Assembly: GCF_000826125.2 (NCBI RefSeq) | Contig: NZ_LN651373.1 | Location: 440,381-492,698 of the forward strand | Direction: 5' to 3' | Origin: Bhargavaea cecembensis | GTDB taxonomy: Bacteria; Bacillota; Bacilli; Bacillales_A; Planococcaceae | Length of the DNA: 52,318 nt | Part shown: positions 7,983 through 16,857 of the stretch, in pieces | Position numbering within the stretch: position 1 is the first letter of the stretch | Layout of the letters: each line of letters starts with the position of its first letter | Notes under the pieces: generated by a model | Seen by the model: the letters and a program-made list of their open reading frames with translations, nothing else | Told to the model about the DNA's origin: nothing | The model's database searches: none | Program-made: the position numbers and the translations under genes

Positions 7983-8663
7983 ATGGACGTTTTGGATAAG
8001 ATCAGCGGTTCGTTGGTCGTGTCGTGCCAGGCGCTTGAAGACGAGCCGCTGCACGATCCGTATATCATGGGCAAGATGGCGCTTGCCGCGAAAATGGGCG
8101 GTGCAGCGGGAATCCGCGCGAACACCGTGAAGGATATCCGGGCGATCAAGCAGGAAGCCGGGCTGCCGATCATCGCGATCATCAAGAAGGATTACCCGGA
8201 CAGCCCGGTGTTCATCACGCCGACGATCGATGAAGTGCGCGAGCTTTATGAAGAAGGCGTCGACATCATCGCATTCGACGCGACCAACCGCCGGCGGCCG
8301 GGCGGGAAGGATTTCGGCGAGTTTTTCCGGGAAGTCAAAGAAGCCTTTCCGGATCAGCTGTTCATGGCGGATGCCTCGACCGTCGAGGAGGCCTTGATGG
8401 CCGAAGAGGCCGGCGTCGATATCGTCGCCACGACACTCGCCGGCTACACGCCATACTCCAAGGGGGCTGTGCCGCTCGATGTTCTCCGGGAAGTCACAAG
8501 CCGGGTATCCGTCCCCGTGATCGCGGAAGGCAATATCGACACGCCGGAAAAAGCCGCCGAGGCGCTTGAAATCGGCGCCCATGCGGTTGTCGTCGGCAGC
8601 GCCATCACACGGCCGCAGCTCATCACGAAAAAATTCGCGGATGCCATCGGCCGCCAAGCCTGA
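7983..8663 (+). CDS. nanE: N-acylglucosamine/N-acetylmannosamine-6-phosphate 2-epimerase
   Basis: NanE converts ManNAc-6-P to GlcNAc-6-P in sialic acid catabolism. The 226-residue product shows the family's TIM-barrel segments: [14 protein letters not shown] at the N-terminus, [34 protein letters not shown] with the active-site lysine, and the C-terminal phosphate loop VIAEGNI...[14 protein letters not shown] at 7983 is used because AGGAG at 7966-7970 abuts the earlier in-frame ATG (7971) too closely. It is the first gene after the strong promoter and operator, with nanA 36 bp downstream. Confidence 0.95.
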   Translation: MDVLDKISGSLVVSCQALEDEPLHDPYIMGKMALAAKMGGAAGIRANTVKDIRAIKQEAGLPIIAIIKKDYPDSPVFITPTIDEVRELYEEGVDIIAFDATNRRRPGGKDFGEFFREVKEAFPDQLFMADASTVEEALMAEEAGVDIVATTLAGYTPYSKGAVPLDVLREVTSRVSVPVIAEGNIDTPEKAAEALEIGAHAVVVGSAITRPQLITKKFADAIGRQA

Positions 8664-8699
8664 TGCGCACGCTATCAAACAGAATGGAAGGTGAGAATC

Positions 8700-9566
8700 A
8701 TGAACGGAATTTACACAGCGCTCGTCTGTTCATTTGATGAAAACGGGAAGGTCAACGAAGCGGGACTGCGGGAAATCGTCCGCTACAACATCGACGTCCA
8801 ACAAGTGGACGGCCTTTACGTGAACGGCAGCTCGGGTGAGAACTTCCTCATGTCGACGGATCAAAAGAGGAAGGTCTTCGAAATCGTCAAAGACGAAGCG
8901 AAGCAAGACGTGAAGCTGATCGCGCAGATCGGTGCGCTCGACCTCGACGAAGCGATCGCGCTCGGCCAGTTCGCCACTGAGCTCGGCTACGACGCCGTTT
9001 CGGCCGTCACGCCGTTCTACTACCGGTTCGATTTTGAAGAAGTGAAGGATTATTACAATACGATCCTCGAGCACGTCGACAACAAGATGATCATCTATTC
9101 GATCCCGGCGCTCACCGGCGTCAATATGAGCCTCGACCAGTTCGGCGAGCTGTTCCAAAACGAAAAGATCATCGGCGTGAAATTCACCGCGCCGGACTTC
9201 TTCCTGCTCGAGCGGATCCGCCATGCATTCCCGGACAAGCTGATCTTCTCCGGTTTCGACGAAATGCTCCTGTCCGCCGCAGTGCTTGACGTTGACGGCG
9301 CGATCGGCAGCACATTCAACGTGAACGGCCGCCGGGCGAAGCAGATTTTCGAGCTGGCCAAAGACGGACAAATCAAAGAAGCACGCGAAATCCAGAAGCA
9401 GACGAACGACCTGATCGCCGCCATCCTCGCCAACGGCCTGTACCAAACGATCAAAGAAATCCTCAAGAGCGAAGGCGTCGACGCCGGCTACAGCAAAAAG
9501 CCGATGAAAAACCTCAGCCCGGACCGGGTTGAAACGGCGAAGGAGATCGCCAAGACGTATCTTTGA
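8700..9566 (+). CDS. nanA: N-acetylneuraminate lyase
   Basis: NanA cleaves Neu5Ac to ManNAc and pyruvate. The 288-residue protein is of the DHDPS/NAL class I aldolase fold: GSSGENFLMS (about residues 42-51) binds the pyruvate carboxylate, Tyr133 lies in IIYSIPALTG, and the Schiff-base Lys161 in GVKFTAPD. The 28-residue spacing between the tyrosine and the lysine equals that of E. coli NanA (137 and 165). ATG at 8700 is preceded by GGAAGGTGAG; a GTG nine bases upstream overlaps that site. It is co-directional with nanE. A 173-bp gap with a 21-bp repeat array separates it from the symporter gene. Confidence 0.95.
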   Translation: MNGIYTALVCSFDENGKVNEAGLREIVRYNIDVQQVDGLYVNGSSGENFLMSTDQKRKVFEIVKDEAKQDVKLIAQIGALDLDEAIALGQFATELGYDAVSAVTPFYYRFDFEEVKDYYNTILEHVDNKMIIYSIPALTGVNMSLDQFGELFQNEKIIGVKFTAPDFFLLERIRHAFPDKLIFSGFDEMLLSAAVLDVDGAIGSTFNVNGRRAKQIFELAKDGQIKEAREIQKQTNDLIAAILANGLYQTIKEILKSEGVDAGYSKKPMKNLSPDRVETAKEIAKTYL

Positions 9567-9577
9567 TACTTCGGCGG

Positions 9578-9653
9578 GATAAAGATAACGCTCTGTCCGA
9601 TAAAGATAACGTTCGCCCGGATAAAGATAACGTTCCGGCCGATAAAGATAACG
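9578..9653. repeat. Array 3: 21-bp-period repeats, core GATAAAGATAACG
   Basis: Four copies of GATAAAGATAACG start at 9578, 9599, 9620 and 9641, exactly 21 bp apart, with variable 8-base spacers. This is the inverse orientation of the core at 3179. It lies between nanA and its transporter, with no visible terminator, so it is probably transcribed as part of the nan operon. Confidence 0.9.
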
Positions 9654-9738
9654 CTTAACCCATTTCAGACCACGCGCTGCATCGGCAGCCGCGGGGGAGG
9701 CCTCGTTCCATCACACCAACTCCAGAGGGGGGAACCAA

Positions 9739-11235
9739 GTGGACGGAAAGTTCGCAGTCGTTGACTACATTATCCTGGTCGCTTATCTGCTGTTCATCCT
9801 GTATGTCGGGATCGCGGTCGCGAAAAAGGAGATGCAAGGCAAGGAATTCTTCAAGGGGGACGGCTCGATTCCGTGGTGGGTGACGTCGGTCAGTTTGTTC
9901 GCGACGCTCCTTAGCCCGATTTCGTTCCTGTCGCTCGCCGGGAACTCGTACCTCGGCAACTGGGAACTGTGGTTCGCACAGCTCGGGCTGTTCATCGCCG
10001 TACCGATCGCGATCTACCTGTTCCTGCCGGTTTACCGGAAACTGAACCTCGACACGGCTTATGAATACTTGGAGCGCCGGTTCGACGTGAAAATGCGCGT
10101 CATCGGCAGCCTGCTGTTCATCGTCTACCAGATCGGCCGTATGTCGATCATCATGTATCTGCCGGCAATCGCGCTGAGCGCGGTGACGGGGATCCATACC
10201 GTCATCATCATCCTCTTCATGGGCGTCATCGCGACGATCTATTCCGCATTCGGGGGCATCAAATCCGTCCTCTGGACCGACTTCATCCAGGGCGTCGTCC
10301 TGATCGGCGGCGGGATCTTCGCGCTCATCGTACTGCTGTTCTCGATCAACGGCGGCATCGGCGAAGTGTTCCGGACCGGCTCAGCGGACGGCAAGTTCTT
10401 CACGGACATGCCGCTGTTCGACCCGAACTTCGTCAATAGCAGCGTCCTGCTCCTCATCGTCGGCGCCGGGCTGTCGACCGCCTTCTCGTATATCTCGAGC
10501 CAGGACATGGTCCAGCGCTACCTGACGACCGACGACCTGAAGGAAATGAACAAAATGACGCTCATGAACGGACTGCTTTCCCTCGGGACGGCGACGCTCT
10601 TCTTCTTCATCGGGACTTCGCTGTACACATTCTATCTCCAGCAGGGCGGCCCGATGCCGGAGGGCAAGGGTGACCTGATCTTTGCGAACTACATCGTCTC
10701 CGAACTGCCTGCCGGAATTTCCGGCCTGCTGATCGCCGGCCTGTTCGCGGCCGGTCAGTCGACGCTTTCGACGGGACTGAACAGTGTGGCGACAAGCTGG
10801 ACGCTCGATATCCAGAAAGTCATCAAGCCGGGGATGAGCGACGCGAAAAGCACGAAAATCGCGCGGAACGTCTCGACGCTCGTCGGGATCTTCTCGATCG
10901 CGTTCGCCATCATCCTCGCCTATTCCGACGTGAGCTCCGCCTACGAATGGTTCAACGGCCTGATGGGCCTTGCGCTCGGAATCATCGGCGGGACATTCAC
11001 GCTCGGCGTCATGACGAAAAAAGCGAACTCGACAGGCGCGCTGCTCGGATTTGCGGCCACGACGCTCGTGGCCATCTACGTCTCGTACTTCACGAGCATT
11101 TCGCTCTGGGCTTATTCCCTCATCAACCTCGTCGCCTCGCTCTTCTTCGGCTACCTCTTCAGCCTGATCTTCAAAGGCAAGAGCAAGGCGGAGGAAGAAG
11201 AGCTGACGTTCTATGACCGGAATGCGCAAGCCTGA
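9739..11235 (+). CDS. Sodium:solute symporter, probable sialic acid transporter
   Basis: This SSS-family protein (498 aa) has about 13 predicted membrane helices, starting with VVDYIILVAYLLFILYVGIAV. The family stretch GDGSIPWWVTSVSLFATLLSPISFL follows, as does a sodium-site region (LIAGLFAAGQSTLSTGLNSVATSW). GTG at 9739 is chosen because AGAGGGGGGAA stands about six bases before it. It lies between nanA and nanK, as SSS-type sialic acid transporters often do, so Neu5Ac with sodium is the likely substrate. Specificity is inferred from position only. Confidence 0.85.
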   Translation: MDGKFAVVDYIILVAYLLFILYVGIAVAKKEMQGKEFFKGDGSIPWWVTSVSLFATLLSPISFLSLAGNSYLGNWELWFAQLGLFIAVPIAIYLFLPVYRKLNLDTAYEYLERRFDVKMRVIGSLLFIVYQIGRMSIIMYLPAIALSAVTGIHTVIIILFMGVIATIYSAFGGIKSVLWTDFIQGVVLIGGGIFALIVLLFSINGGIGEVFRTGSADGKFFTDMPLFDPNFVNSSVLLLIVGAGLSTAFSYISSQDMVQRYLTTDDLKEMNKMTLMNGLLSLGTATLFFFIGTSLYTFYLQQGGPMPEGKGDLIFANYIVSELPAGISGLLIAGLFAAGQSTLSTGLNSVATSWTLDIQKVIKPGMSDAKSTKIARNVSTLVGIFSIAFAIILAYSDVSSAYEWFNGLMGLALGIIGGTFTLGVMTKKANSTGALLGFAATTLVAIYVSYFTSISLWAYSLINLVASLFFGYLFSLIFKGKSKAEEEELTFYDRNAQA

Positions 11236-11262
11236 CCACTGTTGACCGGGAGGTGTTCTAGA

Positions 11263-12957
11263 TTGGAAATCAACCGGACGATCGAGACGGACGTTCTCGT
11301 GGCGGGCAGCGGACTCGCGGGCATCAAAGCCGCGAAGGAGCTGGCCGGGCAGGGACATCAAGTGTTGCTAGTGACGAAAATGAAAGTGGCGTCCGGCTCG
11401 AGTTTTTATCCGCTGAAGGCCTCGCTCGGCACCCAGGTGACGAAAGACCGGGCGGATGAGCAGGTGTTCCTTGAAGATATCGAAGAACTGAGCCGGGGGA
11501 TGCACCGGCGGGACCTCGCCGAGGCGTACGTCCGGGAAATCCCGGAGCGGGTGGAGGAGTATCCGGAGATCGGCGTGGATGCAAAAAAGCTGGAAGGGGA
11601 ACGGAAGGCCTGTTTCGCGCCTCATGCACGTGACATTTACCTTCTCGCTGACTGGGAGAAAATCCGCCGCAATGTCAGGGAGATCTTTGGCGGATACGAT
11701 AATCTTCGGGTGATGGAGCGCACGGTCGTCCTCACGCTGCTCAAAGACTCGGACCGGATCGCCGGGGCCGTCCTGCTGGATGCGGACAATGAGCTGGTGC
11801 TCGTCCGGTGCAAGGCGGCCGTGCTGGCGACGGGCGGCTTCGGGTCGATCTACAAGCACAACCTGAATCCGAAAGACGTCGACGGCTCCGGTCATATCCT
11901 CGCTCTGGAGGCGGGCGCCCGGCTCGTGAACATGGAGTTCATCCAGTTCATCCCGGGCATCACGAGCCCGAAATACAAGACGCTGTTCGGCGAGCATACG
12001 CTCACTTATTGCCGGGACATCGTCGATTCTGACGGGGAGAGCCTGCTCGACCCGGAACTGCCGGACGGACTGTCGAAGCGGGAGTGCCTCGACATCCGGA
12101 GCACCCACGGGCCGTTCACGCATTCGCTTGACTCCAAATGGTTCGATATTGCGATGATGAAGCGGATCGGGGATACGGGGAATGAAGATGGGTTCCGGCT
12201 CCTGTTCGATCCGGCCCTCTATGACAATGGAGAAGAGTTTTACACGGTTTATCTGGACTGGCTGAAAGAGCGGGGCATCGACCTCGCGCTCGACGAAATC
12301 CGGATCGCCCCGTTTGCGCATGCCAGCAACGGCGGTGTGTTCATCGATCTGGACGGACGTGCGGGGGTCCCCGGCCTTTATTCGATCGGGGAGCTCAGCT
12401 GCAACATCGAAGGCGCGAACCGGCTCGGCGGCAACTCGACGGGCGCCTGCATGGTGTTCGGCAAGCGGGCGGCGGATCATTGCGGCGAGTACGTCCGAAG
12501 CACCGGTTTCGGCCGGGCGGATGCCGGCATGGCGGAAGCCCGTCTGGCGGGCATGTTCGGCGAATTTGACCCGCATGTCTCCGGCGAAGAAGCGGAAGCC
12601 GCGGCGGAGCATGCACGCGAGGTCACGGAACGGATCCGGGAGATCCTCTGGTACAACGCCAATGTCGTCCGGAGTGAGGAAGACCTGTCGGCGGCGCTGT
12701 CCGAAATCCGGAAGCTCGGCGAGGGAGTCCGGGCCGGGCTGCTGTTCAGCCGTCCCGGTTTCCGGAAGCTCGCCGTGAGAACACGGAACTTCCTGAAGCT
12801 CTCGCAGATCCTCCTGCTCGCCATGACGGAGCGCCGTGAAAGCCGCGGAGCCCATTACCGGGAAGACTTCCCGCATGAAGACCCGGCGTTCGGCCGCCGC
12901 CTGTTCGTCTCCGTTTCTGAAGACGGAAGCCCGGATCTTGAATTCCGAAGCGAATAA
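11263..12957 (+). CDS. FAD-dependent oxidoreductase of the fumarate reductase/L-aspartate oxidase family, in the nan operon
   Basis: The 564-residue protein has an N-terminal dinucleotide fold (DVLVAGSGLAGIKAAKE, residues 11-27), a central ATGGFGSIYKHN segment, and near the C-terminus PFAHASNGGV followed by GANRLGGNSTGACMVFGKRAA. The last two correspond to the HYTxGG and ANRLGGNSL motifs of SdhA/FrdA/NadB proteins. A C-terminal helical domain follows, as in that family. TTG at 11263 is taken as start because GGGAGGTG is seven bases upstream; the frame also opens at 11242 without a site. It is 27 bp after the symporter and before a strong terminator, so it belongs to the nan transcript. No such enzyme is in the standard Neu5Ac pathway; the substrate is unknown. 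It is not NadB by context, since no nadA or nadC is near. Confidence 0.8.
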   Translation: MEINRTIETDVLVAGSGLAGIKAAKELAGQGHQVLLVTKMKVASGSSFYPLKASLGTQVTKDRADEQVFLEDIEELSRGMHRRDLAEAYVREIPERVEEYPEIGVDAKKLEGERKACFAPHARDIYLLADWEKIRRNVREIFGGYDNLRVMERTVVLTLLKDSDRIAGAVLLDADNELVLVRCKAAVLATGGFGSIYKHNLNPKDVDGSGHILALEAGARLVNMEFIQFIPGITSPKYKTLFGEHTLTYCRDIVDSDGESLLDPELPDGLSKRECLDIRSTHGPFTHSLDSKWFDIAMMKRIGDTGNEDGFRLLFDPALYDNGEEFYTVYLDWLKERGIDLALDEIRIAPFAHASNGGVFIDLDGRAGVPGLYSIGELSCNIEGANRLGGNSTGACMVFGKRAADHCGEYVRSTGFGRADAGMAEARLAGMFGEFDPHVSGEEAEAAAEHAREVTERIREILWYNANVVRSEEDLSAALSEIRKLGEGVRAGLLFSRPGFRKLAVRTRNFLKLSQILLLAMTERRESRGAHYREDFPHEDPAFGRRLFVSVSEDGSPDLEFRSE

Positions 12958-12978
12958 CCGCAGGCACGGCATCACAGT

Positions 12979-13014
12979 CCGGAAAGTCGCAATCGGCTTT
13001 CCGGGCGTTTTTTT
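12979..13014 (+). terminator. Intrinsic terminator after the FAD oxidoreductase gene
   Basis: CCGGAAAG...CTTTCCGG with a 10-base loop is followed by a run of T (13008-13014). It ends the nanE-nanA-symporter-oxidoreductase unit. Confidence 0.9.
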
Positions 13015-13048
13015 AGGCCCGGCAAAAGAAGGACGGGCCCGGATGGAC

Positions 13049-13054
13049 TATAAT
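13049..13054 (+). promoter_or_regulatory. Possible -10 box for nanK-nanR-nagA
   Basis: A perfect TATAAT stands 23 bp before the nanK start, just after the terminator. No convincing -35 hexamer is seen at 16-18 bp, so a promoter is likely by position but weak by sequence. Confidence 0.4.
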
Positions 13055-13076
13055 GGATTTAATGAGGTGAGCGGAT

Positions 13077-13985
13077 ATGCAGATAGCTGTCATCGACATC
13101 GGCGGCACGAAGATCAAATACGGGGTCCTCACCGGGACGGGCGAACTTCTCCATCATGATTCCGTCCCGACGGAGGCAAAGCGCGGAGGAGAGGCGGTCA
13201 TCCGGACCGTGTGCGGCCTGTGCAATGAACTAAAAGAGCGGTTCCCTGTCGAGGGGGTCGCCATCAGCTCCGCCGGCCAGATCGATCACGAGAAGGGGAC
13301 GGTCGTGTTTGCGACCGACAATATCCCGGGATACACGGGCACCGACGTGGCGGAAATCGTCGGCCGGCATACCGGGCTTCCCGTGACCGTCGAGAATGAC
13401 GTGAACTGCACGGCGCTCGGCGAGCATTGGAAAGGTGCGGCACGGGGGATGGATGATTTCATCTGCCTGACGGTCGGCACCGGGATCGGTGGGGCTTTGT
13501 TCCTCGACGGCCGTTTGTACACCGGCGCCCGGTTCTCCGCCGGCGAGATCGGGCACCTGTGCCTGTATCCGGGCGGACGGCCGTGCACATGCGGCAACCG
13601 GGGCTGCTTCGAACAGTACGCCTCTTCCATAGCGCTCGCCGGACTCGTCAGGGACGAATTCGGTGATGGTTTCAGCCTTGAGGAGTTTTTCGGTAAAGTG
13701 TCGGACGGAGACGAGCGGGCCGTGAAGATTTTCAATGCTTGGGTTGATGATCTGACGACGGGCCTCCAGTCGCTCGTCCATATTTTCAATCCTGAGGGCA
13801 TCATCATCGGCGGCGGCGTCTCCGAACAGGGGGACGTGCTGATCGAGGCCATCCGGAAATCGCTGGACGGAAAAATCATGCCGAACCACCGCAAATCGCT
13901 CACCGTCCGGGCCGCCGAGCAGGGCAACAAAGCCAATCTGCTCGGAGCGGCCGCGCATTTTCTTGAAAGGCGGGCCGGCAGATGA
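13077..13985 (+). CDS. nanK: ROK-family sugar kinase, probable N-acetylmannosamine kinase
   Basis: The protein (302 aa) starts with the ATP phosphate-binding loop AVIDIGGTKIKYG, has VENDVNCTALGE with the catalytic aspartate, TVGTGIGGALFLDG, and the ROK zinc motif: GHLCLYPGGRPCTCGNRGC carries the histidine and cysteines. There is no N-terminal helix-turn-helix, so it is a kinase and not a ROK repressor. RBS GAGGTGAG precedes ATG at 13077. Position with nanE, nanA, nanR and nagA makes ManNAc the likely substrate; a glucokinase-like activity cannot be excluded from sequence. Confidence 0.85.
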   Translation: MQIAVIDIGGTKIKYGVLTGTGELLHHDSVPTEAKRGGEAVIRTVCGLCNELKERFPVEGVAISSAGQIDHEKGTVVFATDNIPGYTGTDVAEIVGRHTGLPVTVENDVNCTALGEHWKGAARGMDDFICLTVGTGIGGALFLDGRLYTGARFSAGEIGHLCLYPGGRPCTCGNRGCFEQYASSIALAGLVRDEFGDGFSLEEFFGKVSDGDERAVKIFNAWVDDLTTGLQSLVHIFNPEGIIIGGGVSEQGDVLIEAIRKSLDGKIMPNHRKSLTVRAAEQGNKANLLGAAAHFLERRAGR

Positions 13986-14010
13986 ATATTCACAAGGGAG
14001 GGACGACCGG

Positions 14011-14850
14011 ATGAAAACCAGTCCCGTGGCGGGCATCAGGCCGTCCATCATCATGGAGCAACACAAGCACAGCTTTACGAAATCCGAACATAAAATCTAC
14101 AACTATATAGAAGAGAACCAGGCGAAGGTCATCTATCATTCGCTGACCGAGTTCTCCGAAGCGAGCGGGGTGGCGGAGGCGACGGTCCTCCGCTTCCTGC
14201 GCAAGCTCGGCTATAAAGGATTTCAGGACTTTAAGTTCCTGCTCGCCCAGGAAGTGGCGGCGGAATCGGTGGAAGACCAGGGGGACACGTATGTCGAGCG
14301 CATCCGGAACAACATGATCCGGGCGCTGGAAGACACGTACGACATGGTCGATCTCGACGCGCTGGAAGGTTCGATCGGGGCGATCCACGGATCGGATGAT
14401 GTCGTCATTTTCGGCATCGGATCATCAGGGATCGCCGGCCTCGACATGCAGCACCGGCTCATGCGGATCGGCAAGAACACACAGGTCGTCACTGACTCCC
14501 ACTTCCAGGTGATGCGCGCCACTTCACTCGACGCCGGATCCGTCGTCGTGGCGATCAGTTTGTCGGGCGGCACGAAAGACATCGTCGACACGGTCCGGAT
14601 TGCAAAGGAACGGGGGGCGGCGATCATCGTCATCACGAACTATGTGAAGTCGCCCCTGACGAAGTACGCCGATTACATTTTGCTGACTTCGGCGAAGGAA
14701 AGCCCGCTCAACAGCGGATCGCTCGTGTCGAAAGTCACGCAGCTTTATTTGATCGATCTGATCTGCACAGGCGTCACGATGAAAAACATCGAATCGGCGG
14801 AAAGCATCAAGCGCGAAGTCTCCGAGAACATATCGGACAAGCTGTACTGA
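14011..14850 (+). CDS. MurR/RpiR-family regulator, probable NanR
   Basis: The regulator (279 aa) has an N-terminal helix-turn-helix domain (FTKSEHKIYNYIEENQAKVIYHSLTEFSEASGVAEATVLRFLRKLG) and a SIS domain (VVIFGIGSSGIAGLDM, then VVVAISLSGGTKDIVDTVRIA) that in NanR homologues senses amino-sugar phosphates such as ManNAc-6-P or GlcNAc-6-P. ATG at 14011 with GGGAGGG eight bases before it is preferred to the upstream in-frame ATG, which lies inside nanK. It lies between nanK and nagA with short gaps. The dyad at 7881 by the nanE promoter is its most likely target. Confidence 0.85.
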   Translation: MKTSPVAGIRPSIIMEQHKHSFTKSEHKIYNYIEENQAKVIYHSLTEFSEASGVAEATVLRFLRKLGYKGFQDFKFLLAQEVAAESVEDQGDTYVERIRNNMIRALEDTYDMVDLDALEGSIGAIHGSDDVVIFGIGSSGIAGLDMQHRLMRIGKNTQVVTDSHFQVMRATSLDAGSVVVAISLSGGTKDIVDTVRIAKERGAAIIVITNYVKSPLTKYADYILLTSAKESPLNSGSLVSKVTQLYLIDLICTGVTMKNIESAESIKREVSENISDKLY

Positions 14851-14868
14851 CGGCAGACGGAGGAAAGG

Positions 14869-16047
14869 ATGAGAGAGATGAAGGCAATGCTGATCAGCAA
14901 CGCCAAAGTGTATGCGGAGGAAGAAACGCTCGAAGGCGGATTCATCGTGATCCGGGACGGAAAAATCGAGTCCGTCTCCGGCAGCCGGCCCGTGGATCTC
15001 CCCGACGGGACGGCCGAAATCGACGGCTCCTCGCTGAACGCCCTCCCCGGGTTCATCGATGGACACATCCACGGGGCGGACGGGGCGGACGTCATGGACG
15101 CGACACCCGAGACGCTCGGACGGATGGCGGATTTCCTGCCGGCCGAAGGGACGACCGCGTTCCTCGCCACGACGATCACCCAGTCAAAGGAAAACATCGA
15201 GCGGGCACTCCGCAATGTGGCGGATTACCCGGGAAGGCCCGGCCAGGCCGAAGTGGCCGGCATCCATCTGGAAGGCCCGTTTGTCGAGAAGTCGAAAGCC
15301 GGTGCGCAGCCCGCGGAGTTCATCATCGAGCCGGACGCGGACCTGTTCAGAAAATGGCAGGAGATCTCCGGCGGGAACATTCGCGCCGTGACGCTCGCAC
15401 CGGAGCATGACCCGAACGGCGAATTCATCGATATGCTGCGGAAGTCCGGCGTCGTCCCCTCCGCCGGGCATACCGGAACGGACTTCGCCGGCATGAAGCA
15501 AGCCGTCGCGCAAGGCGTCAGCCAAGTGACGCATCTGTGCAACGCGATGTCCGGCATCCATCATCGTGACATCGGGGTCATCGGCGCCGCCTTTCTGCTC
15601 CGTGGCCTGAAGGCCGAGCTGATCTCCGACGGCATCCACGTGTCGGACGAAATGCTCCAGCTCATCGTGGACAACGTGGGCACGGAGCGGCTCCTCCTCA
15701 TCACCGACTCGATGCGTGCGAAGGGCCTTCCGCCCGGCGGGTACGAACTCGGCGGGCAGCCTGTCCAAGTGACCGAAGACCGCGCCGTCCTCAACGACGG
15801 CACGCTCGCCGGCAGCATCCTGAAAATGAATGAAGCTGCCCGCCGCATGCTCTCCCTGGATGGAGTGACCATGCGGGACATCGCCGACATGGCCTCCGCC
15901 AATCCCGCCCGGCAGCTCGGCCTGTTCAATCGCAAAGGCAGCATCCGCGCCGGAAAAGACGCAGACCTCGTGCTCGTCGACGATGGACTGAACGTGCGCT
16001 GGACGATCTGCCGGGGCGAGGTGGCGTATGAAAGACATGAAGAGTAA
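14869..16047 (+). CDS. nagA: N-acetylglucosamine-6-phosphate deacetylase
   Basis: NagA removes the acetyl group from GlcNAc-6-P, the last step shared by Neu5Ac and GlcNAc breakdown before NagB. The 392-residue amidohydrolase has the metal motif PGFIDGHIHG (HxH), the bridging glutamate in GIHLEGPFV, histidines in AGHTGTDF and THLCNAM, and the catalytic aspartate in LITDSM. ATG at 14869 has GGAGG five bases upstream; ATG at 14878 is a possible start. It ends the second nan unit at a strong terminator. No nagB is present in the window. Confidence 0.95.
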   Translation: MREMKAMLISNAKVYAEEETLEGGFIVIRDGKIESVSGSRPVDLPDGTAEIDGSSLNALPGFIDGHIHGADGADVMDATPETLGRMADFLPAEGTTAFLATTITQSKENIERALRNVADYPGRPGQAEVAGIHLEGPFVEKSKAGAQPAEFIIEPDADLFRKWQEISGGNIRAVTLAPEHDPNGEFIDMLRKSGVVPSAGHTGTDFAGMKQAVAQGVSQVTHLCNAMSGIHHRDIGVIGAAFLLRGLKAELISDGIHVSDEMLQLIVDNVGTERLLLITDSMRAKGLPPGGYELGGQPVQVTEDRAVLNDGTLAGSILKMNEAARRMLSLDGVTMRDIADMASANPARQLGLFNRKGSIRAGKDADLVLVDDGLNVRWTICRGEVAYERHEE

Positions 16048-16070
16048 AAATAAATCTAGCATAGACAAAA

Positions 16071-16110
16071 AAAGATCCTCCATCAGAAACAAAGATGGAG
16101 GATCTTTTTT
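16071..16110 (+). terminator. Strong intrinsic terminator after nagA
   Basis: AAAGATCCTCCATC pairs fully with GATGGAGGATCTTT around a 9-base loop and ends in TTTTTT. It also marks the left edge of the AT-rich island. Confidence 0.95.
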
Positions 16111-16236
16111 CGAAGATAATTAAACAAACATTAAAAAATATTCTTTTAATTACGAATAGATTATGGTATTATCAAAATTAATTAAATAGAGTCATAATTT
16201 TTACGGTACTACTATTTGTTGATAGGAGCGGTTCAA

Positions 16237-16776
16237 GTGGATGAAATTTATCAGGAGATTAAGCGCTTGCGTCTAGAGCAGGGTTACACTCTCAAAGACT
16301 TAAGTGAGCGCACAGATCTATCAGTAAGTTTTCTTTCTCAAGTTGAAAGGGGGTCTTCCTCTCTTGCAATTACTTCATTGAAGAAGATTGCGGACGCCTT
16401 CGGAGTTCCTATTACCCAATTTTTTCAGACTGAGGCCAATCACAACTATCTGCTGAAAAGAGAAGAGAGAAAGCCTTTCAAGATGGAGGGCTCCCCAAAT
16501 GTCTATGTCAGGTTAAACGGAGAATTTGGGGGACGGAATCTGGAACCAATGGTCGTAAAGTTGGCACCAAAAGAAAAACAGATGCAGGACTCTCATCCTG
16601 GAGAAGAGTTCTACTACATTATGGAAGGGGCAGCTTTGTTCACTGTTGGCGGCAAGGAGTATTTTATGCGAGAAGGAGATTCTATCCATTTTCCTTCTAC
16701 TGTTCCGCATGGTTGGGAGAATCCGCTTAATGAAGAAACCACCATCATTAGCGTCGTAACACCGGTTATCTTCTGA
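16237..16776 (+). CDS. XRE-family regulator with C-terminal cupin sensor domain
   Basis: This 179-residue protein joins an N-terminal XRE helix-turn-helix (LRLEQGYTLKDLSERTDLSVSFLSQVERGSSSLAITSLKKIA) to a C-terminal cupin barrel (HPGEEFYYIMEGAALFTVGGKEYFMREGDSIHFPSTVPHGWENP) that keeps the usual histidines and glutamate. Such proteins usually control an adjacent catabolic operon with a small-molecule ligand. GTG at 16237 is the start: AGGAG lies eight bases before it, and the frame upstream lacks a site. The 125-bp upstream gap is very AT-rich with a weak TATTAT -10 at 16167. It lies 81 bp before the hydantoinase operon and is probably its regulator. Confidence 0.88.
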   Translation: MDEIYQEIKRLRLEQGYTLKDLSERTDLSVSFLSQVERGSSSLAITSLKKIADAFGVPITQFFQTEANHNYLLKREERKPFKMEGSPNVYVRLNGEFGGRNLEPMVVKLAPKEKQMQDSHPGEEFYYIMEGAALFTVGGKEYFMREGDSIHFPSTVPHGWENPLNEETTIISVVTPVIF

Positions 16777-16857
16777 ACTGCCGGATGACTGATGCAATGG
16801 ACCATTGACACGCACTACGGAAGGAAATTGTAAATTGAATGATAGGAGGAAGCAATT

